Source of the DNA: Clostridia bacterium
Lineage (GTDB): Bacteria > Bacillota > Clostridia > UMGS1883
Assembly (NCBI GenBank): GCA_021202495.1
Contig: JAJQCX010000079.1
Coordinates: forward strand, 1-25,930
Direction of reading: 5' to 3'
Length of the DNA stretch: 25,930 nucleotides
The notes beneath the pieces were generated by a model. It was given only the letters and a program-made list of their open reading frames with translations, made no database searches and was not told the DNA's origin. This document shows, in pieces, positions 1-7,171 of this stretch. Within the stretch, counting starts at the first letter, position 1; each line of letters starts with the position of its first letter. The position numbers and the translations under genes are program-made.

Positions 1-1
1 A

Positions 2-76
2 AAGGGAGCGCTTCTCGTCACACCGGAAAAGGTCATTGTAACAACTCCCGGCTCTGACAACAAAAAGGTTCTGTAA
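2..76 (+). CDS. C-terminal end of an unidentified protein (partial)
   Basis: An open frame enters from the left edge and ends with TAA at 74-76, giving a 24-residue tail that finishes TTPGSDNKKVL. A rho-independent hairpin follows within ten bases, which fits the 3' end of a real gene. The tail is too short and too plain to assign a family; no motif is visible. It is on the same strand as the ferredoxin gene that follows and may be the upstream member of its transcript. Confidence 0.5.
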   Translation, partial: KGALLVTPEKVIVTTPGSDNKKVL

Positions 77-82
77 TCAAAA

Positions 83-115
83 ACGGGTGCGTAGATTGCT
101 GCGCATCCGTTTTTT
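83..115 (+). terminator. Intrinsic terminator or attenuator before the ferredoxin gene
   Basis: A nine-base stem (83-91 with 102-110, one G-T wobble) with a ten-base loop is followed by six T. The T run ends one base before the GGGAG ribosome binding site of the ferredoxin gene (116-120), so no promoter fits between. It either ends the upstream gene with partial read-through or acts as an attenuator. Confidence 0.75.
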
Positions 116-126
116 GGGAGATTAAA

Positions 127-327
127 ATGGAAACAAAAAAAGCATATATCATGCGGGAAAAGTGCGTCGGCTGCGGCGCGTGCATCACTGTCTGCCCCGC
201 TCACGCAATTCGGATGACGGCGGGCCGGAAAAGCGAGGTTGACGCCGCAAAATGCATCGGCTGCGGCACTTGTGCTGAAATTTGCCACAGAAATGCGCCG
301 ATACTTTTAACGCAAAAAATAAACTGA
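127..327 (+). CDS. Small 2x[4Fe-4S] ferredoxin
   Basis: This 66-residue protein carries two complete clostridial-type cluster motifs: CVGCGACITVCP (first Cys at residue 13) and CIGCGTCAEIC (first Cys at residue 43). Eight cysteines in two CxxCxxCxxxC sets predict two [4Fe-4S] clusters and low-potential electron transfer in the cytoplasm. There is no signal peptide or further domain, and the length suits a stand-alone bacterial ferredoxin. The start is supported by GGGAG six bases upstream of ATG. It lies directly after a terminator hairpin without a visible promoter, so it probably depends on read-through. Its redox partner is unknown; a second cluster-containing protein lies 0.5 kb away on the opposite strand. 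Confidence 0.93.
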   Translation: METKKAYIMREKCVGCGACITVCPAHAIRMTAGRKSEVDAAKCIGCGTCAEICHRNAPILLTQKIN

Positions 328-359
328 TATTTTCACTATGAATTATCTCAAATTTGTTG

Positions 360-365
360 TATAAT
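360..365 (+). promoter_or_regulatory. Possible -10 box for the HxlR-type gene
   Basis: A perfect TATAAT lies 22 bases before the chosen ATG. The hexamer 17 bases upstream (337-342, TATGAA) is a poor -35 match, so the promoter may be weak or need an activator; HxlR proteins commonly act on their own or adjacent promoters. Transcription from here would exclude the ATG at 364 as a start. Confidence 0.45.
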
Positions 366-387
366 GGAGCGGAAGGAGGGCTTTGCC

Positions 388-768
388 ATGTACCGGAAAA
401 AATTAAAAGAGGATATCCGCTGTCCGTTGGAATACGGGCTCAGCGTTTTCGGCGGAAAATGGAACTCGCGCATCATCTGTGTTTTGGCGGAGATGGGAAC
501 GCTTCGCTACAGCGAAATCCGCAGCGAAATGGGAAACATCACCGACGCGGTTCTTGCGTCCACGCTTAAAAGCTTGATTTCAAATGGAATAGTTGAGCGA
601 AAATCCTATGACGAAATTCCTCCGAGGGTGGAATATTCCTTAAGCGAAACGGGAAAAACCGTCGTTCCGATTTTGCAGAGCATCTGCCGCTGGTCGGGAA
701 TTTTCTACAGGCAAAATCCCGAGGACGAGCCGGCTCACTGCCGAAAATGCGATTATCATGCATCATAA
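388..768 (+). CDS. HxlR/MarR-like winged-helix transcriptional regulator
   Basis: This 126-residue protein matches the HxlR layout: N-terminal RCPLEYGLSVFGGKW (residues 11-25, with the Cys usual near the N terminus), a winged-helix core with LRYSEIRSEMG and STLKSLISNGIVERKSY, then the wing residues PPRVEYSLSETGK. HxlR proteins bind DNA as dimers and often sense reactive electrophiles, oxidants or aromatic aldehydes. The start at 388 is chosen because AGGAGGG lies at 375-381; an in-frame ATG at 364 overlaps the putative -10 box and has no ribosome binding site. The C terminus is unusual, ending in HCRKCDYH (residues 117-124), a candidate metal or thiol switch. It converges on the flavodoxin-ferredoxin operon and follows the ferredoxin; regulation of either is plausible but unproven. 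Confidence 0.9.
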   Translation: MYRKKLKEDIRCPLEYGLSVFGGKWNSRIICVLAEMGTLRYSEIRSEMGNITDAVLASTLKSLISNGIVERKSYDEIPPRVEYSLSETGKTVVPILQSICRWSGIFYRQNPEDEPAHCRKCDYHAS

Positions 769-771
769 AAG

Positions 772-815
772 AAAACGAGGAGAGAAGCAAAATTCGGCTT
801 TCTCCTCGTTTTTTT
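772..815. terminator. Bidirectional terminator between convergent genes
   Basis: AACGAGGAGA and TCTCCTCGTT form the arms of a hairpin, flanked by an A-rich run on the left and a run of seven T on the right, so it can end transcription of both the HxlR gene (+) and the EFR1-type gene (-). Confidence 0.85.
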
Positions 816-820
816 ACGGC

Positions 821-1582
821 TTATAAAAACAATTCACATTCTTTTCTGCTTGCACAGAGCACACTGAGCGCAACGCCGCCTATGTTTGTGAAGACACGCC
901 CCATTTTTTTCGCGCCGACGGGACAGACGGAAATGCATCGCATACAGCTGATGCACTTTTTCCTGTCCGGATTCATTGAAACAATGTCAATTGCGCCGAC
1001 GGGACATTGTTTTGCGCAAAGACCGCATTTTACGCAAAGCTCGGAAGCGTCCGGCGCCATGCCCGGCATTTGACCGCTCTGTTTTTCCGGAACCTTTCCT
1101 GGAATTTGCGGAAGAGTATAATCCTCCGCGGCAAGCTTTTCGCGAATTTGAACCGCCATTTTTTGCAAGATTTTTTCGTCCTCGGCATCGGGTCTTCCTT
1201 CTGCGACTTTCCGAGCAATCGAATGCTCCGCCAAAGCCGCGACCGCCGCAATCGGTCTGAACCCTGCTTTACACGCGGCGTCCGCCAGCTCCGCCAAAGT
1301 ATTATCATAAGCGCGGTTCCCGTATGCGCAGACGAGAACGGCTCTTGCCAAATGCGCGGATATGCAGCTTAAACGCTCGATTGCAATCCGGGGCACGCGC
1401 CCGCCGTAAGACGGAACGGCAATCAATGCAATATCATCATTTTCCAATATCAATTTTGAAAAATCGACAGTTCGATCGCACAAATCAATTCTCGTAATCT
1501 GCCGGGTAATGGCATTGCTTAAAATATCGGCGGCTTTTTTCGTGCCTCCGGTTGGACTGAAAGTAATTTCGTAAAATTTCAT
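821..1582 (-). CDS. EFR1-type flavodoxin-ferredoxin fusion protein
   Basis: The 253-residue protein starts with a flavodoxin-like fold: the FMN phosphate loop FSPTGGTKKAAD (residues 8-19) and a loop around AVPSYGGRVP (55-64) that contacts the isoalloxazine in relatives. The C-terminal third has two [4Fe-4S] motifs, cysteines at 183/186/189/193 and 210/213/216/220. The combination is typical of the EFR1 family of Clostridia, proposed to pass electrons between flavin and iron-sulfur centres; the physiological substrate is not known. It is the last gene of a three-gene operon, 23 bases after the MBL-fold gene, with a GAGGAAGGA ribosome binding site. A strong hairpin ends the transcript just downstream. 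Confidence 0.92.
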   Translation of the reverse strand: MKFYEITFSPTGGTKKAADILSNAITRQITRIDLCDRTVDFSKLILENDDIALIAVPSYGGRVPRIAIERLSCISAHLARAVLVCAYGNRAYDNTLAELADAACKAGFRPIAAVAALAEHSIARKVAEGRPDAEDEKILQKMAVQIREKLAAEDYTLPQIPGKVPEKQSGQMPGMAPDASELCVKCGLCAKQCPVGAIDIVSMNPDRKKCISCMRCISVCPVGAKKMGRVFTNIGGVALSVLCASRKECELFL

Positions 1583-1605
1583 TTTCTGTTCCTTCCTCTT
1601 TTCTT

Positions 1606-2451
1606 TTAAATCTCAAAGCGCAGCCCCGAAGAAAGCTTGTGTATTTTATCTTCTAAACGAAGGCGAAGCTTTTCAAATCCGGGCTGACCGGTACAGTGCC
1701 CGGTGAAAATTTTCTTAATGTCTTCTTGTAAGAAAGCTTCGCAGAGGGCGTCAATTTCTTCCTCCGAAAAGGCGTAGATTTCTCTGCCGTCCTTTTTTCC
1801 TTTCATGTGTAAGCCGCCGACATAGGCGTAAATTCTTTTCCCTCCGCACGCTTCTTTGACCTCTTTTATAATATTGGCGGCTCCCGCGTGGGAACAGCTG
1901 TTGAAAATGACCAAACCGTTTTGCGTATCAATCACAAGGCTCTGCTCATGCGCAAAATCGTCGGGAACAAGCGCGCCGTTTTTGTCCATATAAAGCCCGC
2001 TTTTTTCGCCGATTTGCGAAAGATTTTTTGTTGTGTGCGGCACAAGATATATTTCGGGCAAAATTTCACAAACGCCGTCTGCTTCAATAAATCTTTCCCG
2101 GTATGCCGCAACATTTTTCGGCACGCTTATCTCGTGCATACCGCCTCCGGAAGAAAAATAAGCGTCCAAAGCGCCGCTTTGCGCATATATTTTTGCGTTC
2201 GGGTCACGGAGAAAAATTTGCTCAAAGCCGCCCGAATGGTCGTAATGCCCGTGGGACAAGACATAGGCGTCAAGATTTGTCAATGAAATTCCCATAGCGT
2301 CCGCATTGGCGCAGAACGCGTCGCTCTGCCCCGCGTCAAGCAAAATTTTCTTTCCGTCGTATTCAATATAGAGGCTGAGCCCATGCTCCGCGGCAAAAAC
2401 GCCGTCAGATGTATTTTCAACCAAGACAGCGACACGAATTTTTTTACACAT
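1606..2451 (-). CDS. MBL-fold metallo-hydrolase, COG1237-like
   Basis: This 281-residue cytoplasmic protein has the metal-binding motif HGHYDHSGG (residues 67-75) of the metallo-beta-lactamase superfamily, followed by DDFAHEQSL (164-172), NSCSHAG (184-190), GGLH (212-215) and GHCTG (251-255). That series is characteristic of COG1237, the family often annotated as a dihydropterin-ribofuranosylaminobenzene phosphate synthase homologue after a methanopterin pathway enzyme. A methanopterin role is unlikely in a bacterium of this type, so that label should not be transferred. The ATG lies inside the end of the aminotransferase gene (ATGTGTAA, eight shared bases), implying translational coupling. 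The next gene downstream encodes a flavin/iron-sulfur protein, so a redox or sulfur-linked reaction is possible. Confidence 0.9.
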   Translation of the reverse strand: MCKKIRVAVLVENTSDGVFAAEHGLSLYIEYDGKKILLDAGQSDAFCANADAMGISLTNLDAYVLSHGHYDHSGGFEQIFLRDPNAKIYAQSGALDAYFSSGGGMHEISVPKNVAAYRERFIEADGVCEILPEIYLVPHTTKNLSQIGEKSGLYMDKNGALVPDDFAHEQSLVIDTQNGLVIFNSCSHAGAANIIKEVKEACGGKRIYAYVGGLHMKGKKDGREIYAFSEEEIDALCEAFLQEDIKKIFTGHCTGQPGFEKLRLRLEDKIHKLSSGLRFEI

Positions 2452-3676
2452 CGGACGCCGCTCCTTTTAATATATGCGAATTAACCGCGTCTTTCATTCG
2501 TTTCAGTCCCGTTTCAATCACAGCGCGCGGCATTGCCAAATTCAAACGGATATAGCCCTTCGCGTTTCCGACAAAGAGCGCGTCGCCGCCCTCCATGAGC
2601 ACGCCGGCGTTATTCGCAAAGAACGCCGGAAGGTCGTCAACGTCGGGCAATACGGCGGACATGTCGACCCACGCCAAATAAGTCGCCTCGGAAATGTTCA
2701 TCACGGCATTCGGGATATGCTTTGTGAGATAATCCTTCACAAAGGTGAAATTGTCGTCAAGATAGCTCTTGAGCGCCTCGTGCCACTCCCCGCCTCTGTC
2801 GTAGGCGGCTTTTGCAGCAGTCAGAGAAATGGGGTTCACCATTCCGAAGAGCTTGTCCCTGTCCTTGAAAAGCGCTCTTGTCGCCTTGTCCCGAATTAAG
2901 ATGTTTGAAAATGCGAGTCCCGCCAAATTAAACGTCTTGCTCGGCGCCATGCAGGTTATGAGCTTTGGGTAATCGGGCATTATTTTCGCCATGGGGATAT
3001 GCACCTTTCCGCGGCGCGTCAAATCGCAGTGAATTTCATCGGATATAATCCAAAGGTTATATTTGCGAACAATCTGCGAAACGCGCGTCAGCTCTTCCTC
3101 CGTCCAAACTCTCCCCGTGGGGTTGTGAGGATTGCACCACAGCACGACCTTACATTTCGTGTCGGCACATTTTGCCTCAAAATCCGCGTAATCCAAGAAA
3201 AACTCTCCCTTTTCGTTTTTCCGCAAGGGAGACGCGAGCGCTTCCACGCCGGAATATTCGGCGGCATGGAGAAAATAGCCGTATGAGGGAGTATTTATCA
3301 AAATCTTTTCATCAGCCGTGCAAAGGCTTTCAACCAATTGATACAGCGCCGGAATGATGCCGGGCGAAAAACACAGCTCGTCTTGCTTGGGCTCCCAATC
3401 GTAGTGATCAACGCACCATTTGCGGAAGGAATTAAAATAGCTTTCGTCATAAACTCCCGTATAACCGAATATTCTGCGGTCGACCCTTCTTTGTATTTCC
3501 TCGATAATCTCGGGCGCAACGGCAAATTCCATATCCGCCACCCACATACGAACAAATTCCTCATCCTTATAGGGAAAAACCTTCTCCGGTCCCGCGTGAA
3601 AAATATATCCTCTGAACCCGTCCGTATTTAACGCGTTGGTATTTCGTCTGTCTATAATTTCATCAAAATCGTACAT
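2444..3676 (-). CDS. MalY/PatB-type PLP-dependent aminotransferase (cystathionine beta-lyase-like)
   Basis: The 410-residue fold-type I PLP enzyme shows the family signature WVADMEF (45-51), NPHNPTGR (182-189), SDEIHCDL (212-219) and the cofactor lysine in APSKTFNLAGL (K247). MalY/PatB enzymes cleave C-S bonds of cystathionine or cysteine, giving a thiol or sulfide, ammonia and a keto acid; some are aminotransferases. Exact substrate cannot be read from sequence. The frame is open further upstream to 3778, but the start at 3676 has AAGGAG eight bases before it and matches the usual N terminus (MYDFDEIIDRRNTNALN); the longer form would begin upstream of the promoter. It leads the operon and overlaps the MBL-fold gene. 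Confidence 0.93.
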   Translation of the reverse strand: MYDFDEIIDRRNTNALNTDGFRGYIFHAGPEKVFPYKDEEFVRMWVADMEFAVAPEIIEEIQRRVDRRIFGYTGVYDESYFNSFRKWCVDHYDWEPKQDELCFSPGIIPALYQLVESLCTADEKILINTPSYGYFLHAAEYSGVEALASPLRKNEKGEFFLDYADFEAKCADTKCKVVLWCNPHNPTGRVWTEEELTRVSQIVRKYNLWIISDEIHCDLTRRGKVHIPMAKIMPDYPKLITCMAPSKTFNLAGLAFSNILIRDKATRALFKDRDKLFGMVNPISLTAAKAAYDRGGEWHEALKSYLDDNFTFVKDYLTKHIPNAVMNISEATYLAWVDMSAVLPDVDDLPAFFANNAGVLMEGGDALFVGNAKGYIRLNLAMPRAVIETGLKRMKDAVNSHILKGAASDV

Positions 3677-3724
3677 TGATGCAGCTCCTTCATATAATTT
3701 GATCGGCACCCTCCACGCTGACTT

Positions 3725-3753
3725 ATCATAACACGGTTTATGGCATATGTCAA
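3725..3753 (-). promoter_or_regulatory. Sigma-A promoter of the aminotransferase-MBL-EFR1 operon
   Basis: Read on the minus strand: TTGACA (3748-3753), a 17-base spacer, and TATGAT (3725-3730). Transcription would start near 3718, giving a leader of about 40 bases before the ATG at 3676. No riboswitch-like structure is evident in this short leader. Confidence 0.85.
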
Positions 3754-3795
3754 CAATAATTAAAAACATGTGCGGCATTACATTTCAATTTATAC

Positions 3796-3825
3796 AGAAA
3801 AAAGGGCTTGCCCAAAGCCCTTTTT
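3796..3825 (-). terminator. Terminator of the VTC-DUF4956 operon
   Basis: AAAGGGCTT and AAGCCCTTT arms enclose a short loop 20 bases past the DUF4956 stop codon. On the minus strand the stem is followed by six T. Confidence 0.85.
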
Positions 3826-3843
3826 CTGTATGTGCATTATTTA

Positions 3844-4545
3844 TTAGTCCTCCGAATCTTCCGATGCAAGTGCGAGGGTTATTCTGAGATTGCCGTTCAG
3901 CGTCCGAAGCTCGTCCAAAAATTCCTTTTCGCTGATGCTGCTCTTAACCTTGACGTCATACACAAGCTCAAACAGCGTTCCGAGGTCGATATTCATAACC
4001 TTTACAAGAACATGCGCGTCGCAGTATTTTTTAAGCACCTCGTCAAATCTGCCCTCATAGTCGAGATCCTCGGGGATAACTATCTTGAGCTTTTTTGTCG
4101 TAAACGACGGAGCAAACGCGTTGAGCTTTGAGAGGATTATGATGAAAAGTCCCAAAATCACTACGCCGATGATTGCATATATGTATGCACCCGCGCCGAC
4201 CGCGAGACCTGCCGCCGTCGCAAAGAATACATATGCGATGTCTTTAGGCTCACGAAGGCTCATTCTGAAGCGGATTATCGAAAGCGCGCCGGCAAGGGAG
4301 AACGCTCTTGCCGTGTTGTTGCCGACAACTAAGATAACGAGCGAGATAACCGCGCTCATCATGACGAGCGTGATAACAAACGACTGTGAATAACCAAAGC
4401 CGGTGTGGGTCATTTTATAAACCCAGCCAATCACAAGACCTAATACAAACGCCAAAATAATTGTCATTAAAATGTCGGGCACATTCACGTCCTGTAAATT
4501 AAGCACCGATGAAACTCCGTTTCCTATTCTTTCAAGCATACTCAT
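3844..4545 (-). CDS. DUF4956 integral membrane protein
   Basis: A 233-residue protein with about four membrane segments (roughly 24-43, 54-75, 103-119 and 120-139) followed by a soluble C-terminal domain of about 90 residues. The conserved stretch ALSIIRFRMSLREPKDIAYV (residues 87-106) between helices two and three is the hallmark of DUF4956. Molecular function is not established. It follows a VTC-domain gene, the usual partner of this family, and overlaps it by 14 bases, so the two are translated together and probably act in one membrane complex. The start at 4545 has AGGAGGAAAA just upstream; the open frame to 4623 has no ribosome binding site and runs into the VTC gene. Confidence 0.88.
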   Translation of the reverse strand: MSMLERIGNGVSSVLNLQDVNVPDILMTIILAFVLGLVIGWVYKMTHTGFGYSQSFVITLVMMSAVISLVILVVGNNTARAFSLAGALSIIRFRMSLREPKDIAYVFFATAAGLAVGAGAYIYAIIGVVILGLFIIILSKLNAFAPSFTTKKLKIVIPEDLDYEGRFDEVLKKYCDAHVLVKVMNIDLGTLFELVYDVKVKSSISEKEFLDELRTLNGNLRITLALASEDSED

Positions 4546-5275
4546 GTTCTTTTTCCTCCTGTTTAGCTGTAATGTACTGTGAAAATTCCGTTCCGTACTT
4601 TGAAAAACGCTGCTTTCTCGCACCGACCGAGCTTATGAGATGCGCCAGCCACAGCGGCACGCTCCGCTCAACCTTGACTTCCATCAAAATGCGGTCGTCC
4701 TTCAAAATGTTTTCCCCGTGGGAGCCGAGCCTTAAATCGAGGTCGTAACGCCGTGAGCGAATGTTTCGGTCAAACGTCACGCGCAAATCTCCGTCCTCGG
4801 GCTGCGTTCCGAAATATGCCTCCCTGTCATAGCAAAGCACCACTTTGGGCACAAGCGTCTGATCATGCGCGATAACGTTAAGCTCATGCACAATCTGCTT
4901 TTGCAAAATGGGGCTGTCGGGGACATCGACATGCTCCTCCAAAAACGGGTCTACGTCGTCAATGTACATCAGAGAGCGGCGTTTATTCACAAGCCCTTCA
5001 ACCTTTTTCTTGACCTCCAGAAACGCCGTCGGCAAATTGGGGTCGTAGCTTCTAAGTCTCACCTTGTAGCGGTATTTGCCCTCATGCGTCAGCGCGATAG
5101 ACACAAGGTCGTCCTTCGGAGTGTCGTAGTAGAGATTCATGATTGTGTAAAGCTTTCCGCCCTCGTTGTATGGGTCAAGCTTCATTTTGTCTCCGAAGCC
5201 TATCTTCATTTTCTCATACTGCTCCGGCGTCAGCAAAAACTTCATCTCGTAGCGGTTGAAAACCATCGTTGCCAT
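4532..5275 (-). CDS. VTC-domain (polyphosphate polymerase-like, CYTH superfamily) protein
   Basis: The 247-residue protein has the triphosphate-tunnel pattern of alternating charged strands: RYEMKFLL (8-15), RYKVRLRSY, FLEVKKK, VPKVVLCYDREAY, LRVTFDRNIR, ILMEVKV and SKYGTEF near the C terminus. In yeast Vtc4 this domain polymerises ATP gamma-phosphate into polyphosphate inside a basic tunnel closed by an acidic residue; bacterial relatives are mostly uncharacterised, though polyphosphate synthesis is the usual proposal. It lacks SPX or membrane domains; the membrane part is supplied by the overlapping DUF4956 gene. The start at 5275 is preceded by AAGGGGGCG at suitable distance. A CotH kinase gene, often seen with this pair, is not present here. 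Confidence 0.9.
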   Translation of the reverse strand: MATMVFNRYEMKFLLTPEQYEKMKIGFGDKMKLDPYNEGGKLYTIMNLYYDTPKDDLVSIALTHEGKYRYKVRLRSYDPNLPTAFLEVKKKVEGLVNKRRSLMYIDDVDPFLEEHVDVPDSPILQKQIVHELNVIAHDQTLVPKVVLCYDREAYFGTQPEDGDLRVTFDRNIRSRRYDLDLRLGSHGENILKDDRILMEVKVERSVPLWLAHLISSVGARKQRFSKYGTEFSQYITAKQEEKEHEYA

Positions 5276-5332
5276 TACAGCGCCCCCTTTTGTTGCCGCC
5301 CGACCTCACAGTCAAGCTTAATTTATTACAGA

Positions 5333-5361
5333 ATACTATACCTTTGTTAAAACTACGTTAA
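5333..5361 (-). promoter_or_regulatory. Weak candidate promoter for the VTC-DUF4956 operon
   Basis: On the minus strand TTAACG (5356-5361), 17 bases, then TAGTAT (5333-5338). The -35 box overlaps the stop codon of the ATP-grasp gene. Matches are modest and the operon could instead be read through from the ATP-grasp promoter, since no terminator is visible between them. Confidence 0.35.
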
Positions 5362-6152
5362 GACTTCATAACCATTCTGATAAAATCTAAATAAATCTCC
5401 ACTATGTCAATGTCTGTATAAGTGTAAAGCATACGCGCGCCCGCCGCGTCTTCTATTTCGTTAAAAATCATTTTGCCGTTATCGAAAATGAAATCATACC
5501 CCGCAAAGCCCGTGTCAAAATGACGCGTCACATTTTTTACAGTTTGTTCTTCTTGCAATGAGAGCTCGTAGCGCGACGCGCTGCCCCCGAGGCAGAAATT
5601 GCTCCTGAAATCGTCTTTGCTGCTCCGCAGCATTGCGGCAATTATTTTGTTTCCCACAACATACACCCGCACGTCCCTTCCGACGTCCGAGCACACTCTT
5701 TGTACTATGCACTTTTCTTTTACACGATTGCGATAATTTATAAATTCATCGTATGAATTTATTATTTCAACGTTCTTTCCGCCCTTGCCGCCGCGCGGCT
5801 TTATGACAATCGGGTAAAACGGCGGCACAAAATCCTCCGTCACCTCATACGTTTCAAGCGTTTTGACGCCTCTTTCGGAAAGATATTTATATGTCTCCCA
5901 CTTGTCGTTTGCGACAAAGCTCAAATGTGAATTGTTAAAAACCTTAACCCCCGCTTTTTCAAGCTTGTCCGAAATGTCCCATCTTCCGGCGCGCATTATC
6001 GCTGCATCGGGCAAATTTGTGAAATCGAGCCCATCCTCCAAAACGACAAGCTTTAAATCAATATTTTTCGCTCCGCACTTTTCCCTGTAAAAGCCTATGT
6101 ATCTTTCGTTTCTCTTAACTTCGCTTTTTTCGTAAATGAGCCACAATTTCAC
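5358..6152 (-). CDS. RimK-like ATP-grasp ligase, second of a pair
   Basis: A 264-residue ATP-grasp protein. Visible elements are the N-terminal pre-grasp domain ending in NNSHLSFVANDKWETY, the lysine and glycine-rich loop IVIKPRGGKGGKNVEI, RDVRVYVVGNKIIAAMLR, the DDFRSNFCLGG loop, and the metal site region GYDFIFDNGKMIFNEIEDAAG. Relatives ligate an amino acid to a carboxylate through an acyl phosphate. In the last motif the Asn that normally follows the Glu (E-x-N) is Glu (E-I-E), so metal binding may be altered or specific to a subfamily. The ATG overlaps the stop of the upstream ATP-grasp gene by four bases (ATGA), indicating coupling and probably joint function. Substrate unknown. Confidence 0.88.
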   Translation of the reverse strand: MKLWLIYEKSEVKRNERYIGFYREKCGAKNIDLKLVVLEDGLDFTNLPDAAIMRAGRWDISDKLEKAGVKVFNNSHLSFVANDKWETYKYLSERGVKTLETYEVTEDFVPPFYPIVIKPRGGKGGKNVEIINSYDEFINYRNRVKEKCIVQRVCSDVGRDVRVYVVGNKIIAAMLRSSKDDFRSNFCLGGSASRYELSLQEEQTVKNVTRHFDTGFAGYDFIFDNGKMIFNEIEDAAGARMLYTYTDIDIVEIYLDFIRMVMKS

Positions 6153-7009
6153 GACATTTCTTCCTTAATATATTCAAATATTTTCTCCGCCGCGTTCACT
6201 CCCGTGCAGTCGTAAATGTTTTTAACGTGCGCGTTTGAGTTGACCTCACAGAGAAGCGGTCCGTTTTCGCCGAAAAGAAGGTCGACGCCGCAAAAATCGA
6301 GCCCTAACGCTTTTGCCGCGTCAAGCGCGATTTTTTTCTCCTTTTCCGTAGGGTCGTATTTTTGCATTTGACCGCCCAGCGTCACGTTCGCGCGAAAATC
6401 CTTTTGCGAAATTCTTTCCATCGAAGCGACGACCTCGCCGCCGACAATATTTATTCTCACATCGCGCCCTGCGGACGATGCGACAAATTCCTGAAAAATC
6501 ATCTGCTTGGGGCTGATCGAGGAGGCAAGTTCCAAAGCGTCGTAAATCGTGTCCGCCTTATAAACCTGCGCCCCGAACGAACCATAGCTTTCCTTTATTA
6601 TCATCGGCAGCGACAGCTTTTCCGCCGCACTCTTCACAAAATCGGTCATGTCAATCCGCGCGAACGAAAGCGGCGCGACAATCGTCTTAGGCATCGGTAT
6701 GCCCTTTTGCGATAATATCGCGTGCGTCATGCCCTTGTTGTCGCACGCCGCGATTGCCCGAGAGCTGTTAAAGGAGCGGATGCCCATTTCCTCAATCATG
6801 CGGCAAAGCGTAACATCCTTATCCCAAAAGAGCACAAAATCCGCCTCAACGCGCCTCATATCCCCTATCTCAAACTCCGCCAATAGCTCCTCGTTCGTTT
6901 TTAGCTCTGTATCAATACCAAGCTTTTGCGCCGCATCAAGCAGCATTTTGTTCATCCCGCTGTACTTTTCCGCCGTCAAATAATGATTTACGACAAGAAG
7001 CCCCTTCAC
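6149..7009 (-). CDS. RimK-like ATP-grasp ligase, first of a pair
   Basis: The 286-residue protein begins MKGLLVVNHYLTAEKYSGM and contains the ATP-grasp elements CDNKGMTHAIL, MIIKESYGSFGAQV, RDVRINIVGGEVVASMERIS, KDFRANVTLGG and the complete metal-binding pattern CGVDLLFGENGPLLCEVNSN (Asp, Glu and Asn as in RimK). RimK-type enzymes add glutamate or other amino acids to peptide or cofactor carboxylates. The start is GTG at 7009 with AGAGGTGAT before it; an in-frame GTG at 7018 is less likely because the promoter predicts a transcript start near 7024, leaving almost no leader. It shares RDVR and DFRxN segments with its downstream neighbour, consistent with an old duplication. Confidence 0.9.
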   Translation of the reverse strand: MKGLLVVNHYLTAEKYSGMNKMLLDAAQKLGIDTELKTNEELLAEFEIGDMRRVEADFVLFWDKDVTLCRMIEEMGIRSFNSSRAIAACDNKGMTHAILSQKGIPMPKTIVAPLSFARIDMTDFVKSAAEKLSLPMIIKESYGSFGAQVYKADTIYDALELASSISPKQMIFQEFVASSAGRDVRINIVGGEVVASMERISQKDFRANVTLGGQMQKYDPTEKEKKIALDAAKALGLDFCGVDLLFGENGPLLCEVNSNAHVKNIYDCTGVNAAEKIFEYIKEEMS

Positions 7010-7030
7010 GGCAATCACCTCTTTTTCCTA

Positions 7031-7059
7031 AGTATAACATTATTTAAAAAATTTTTCAA
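7031..7059 (-). promoter_or_regulatory. Extended -10 promoter of the ATP-grasp pair
   Basis: Minus strand: TTGAAA (7054-7059), 17-base spacer, TATACT (7031-7036) with a TG one base upstream of the -10 box (extended -10). The predicted transcript start near 7024 favours the GTG at 7009 as the start codon. Confidence 0.8.
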
Positions 7060-7069
7060 CACTTTTCCA

Positions 7070-7109
7070 CAATGAAAAGACTGCACAAAAACACAAAGTT
7101 TTTACGCAG
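7070..7109 (-). terminator. Terminator of ypeB
   Basis: On the minus strand CTGCGTAAAAAC pairs along its whole length with GTTTTTGTGCAG (two G-U wobbles) around a five-base loop, followed by TCTTTT. It lies about 60 bases past the ypeB stop codon. Confidence 0.7.
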
Positions 7110-7146
7110 CCCTTCCCGCGCCCGCAGGCGTTCAAAATTTCAACCG

Positions 7147-7166
7147 CAATTGCTAATTGCTAATTA
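7147..7166. repeat. Short seven-base tandem repeat
   Basis: Two full AATTGCT units followed by AATTA lie between the ypeB stop codon and its terminator. Short AT-rich arrays of this kind are probably neutral. Confidence 0.4.
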
Positions 7167-7171
7167 AATAC

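Noticed and set aside
364..387. Upstream ATG extension of the HxlR gene
   Set aside because: This ATG overlaps the likely -10 box and has no ribosome binding site, while 388 has AGGAGGG.
3677..3778. N-terminal extension of the aminotransferase
   Set aside because: It would run through the TTGACA-17-TATGAT promoter and has no family similarity; 3676 has a good ribosome binding site.
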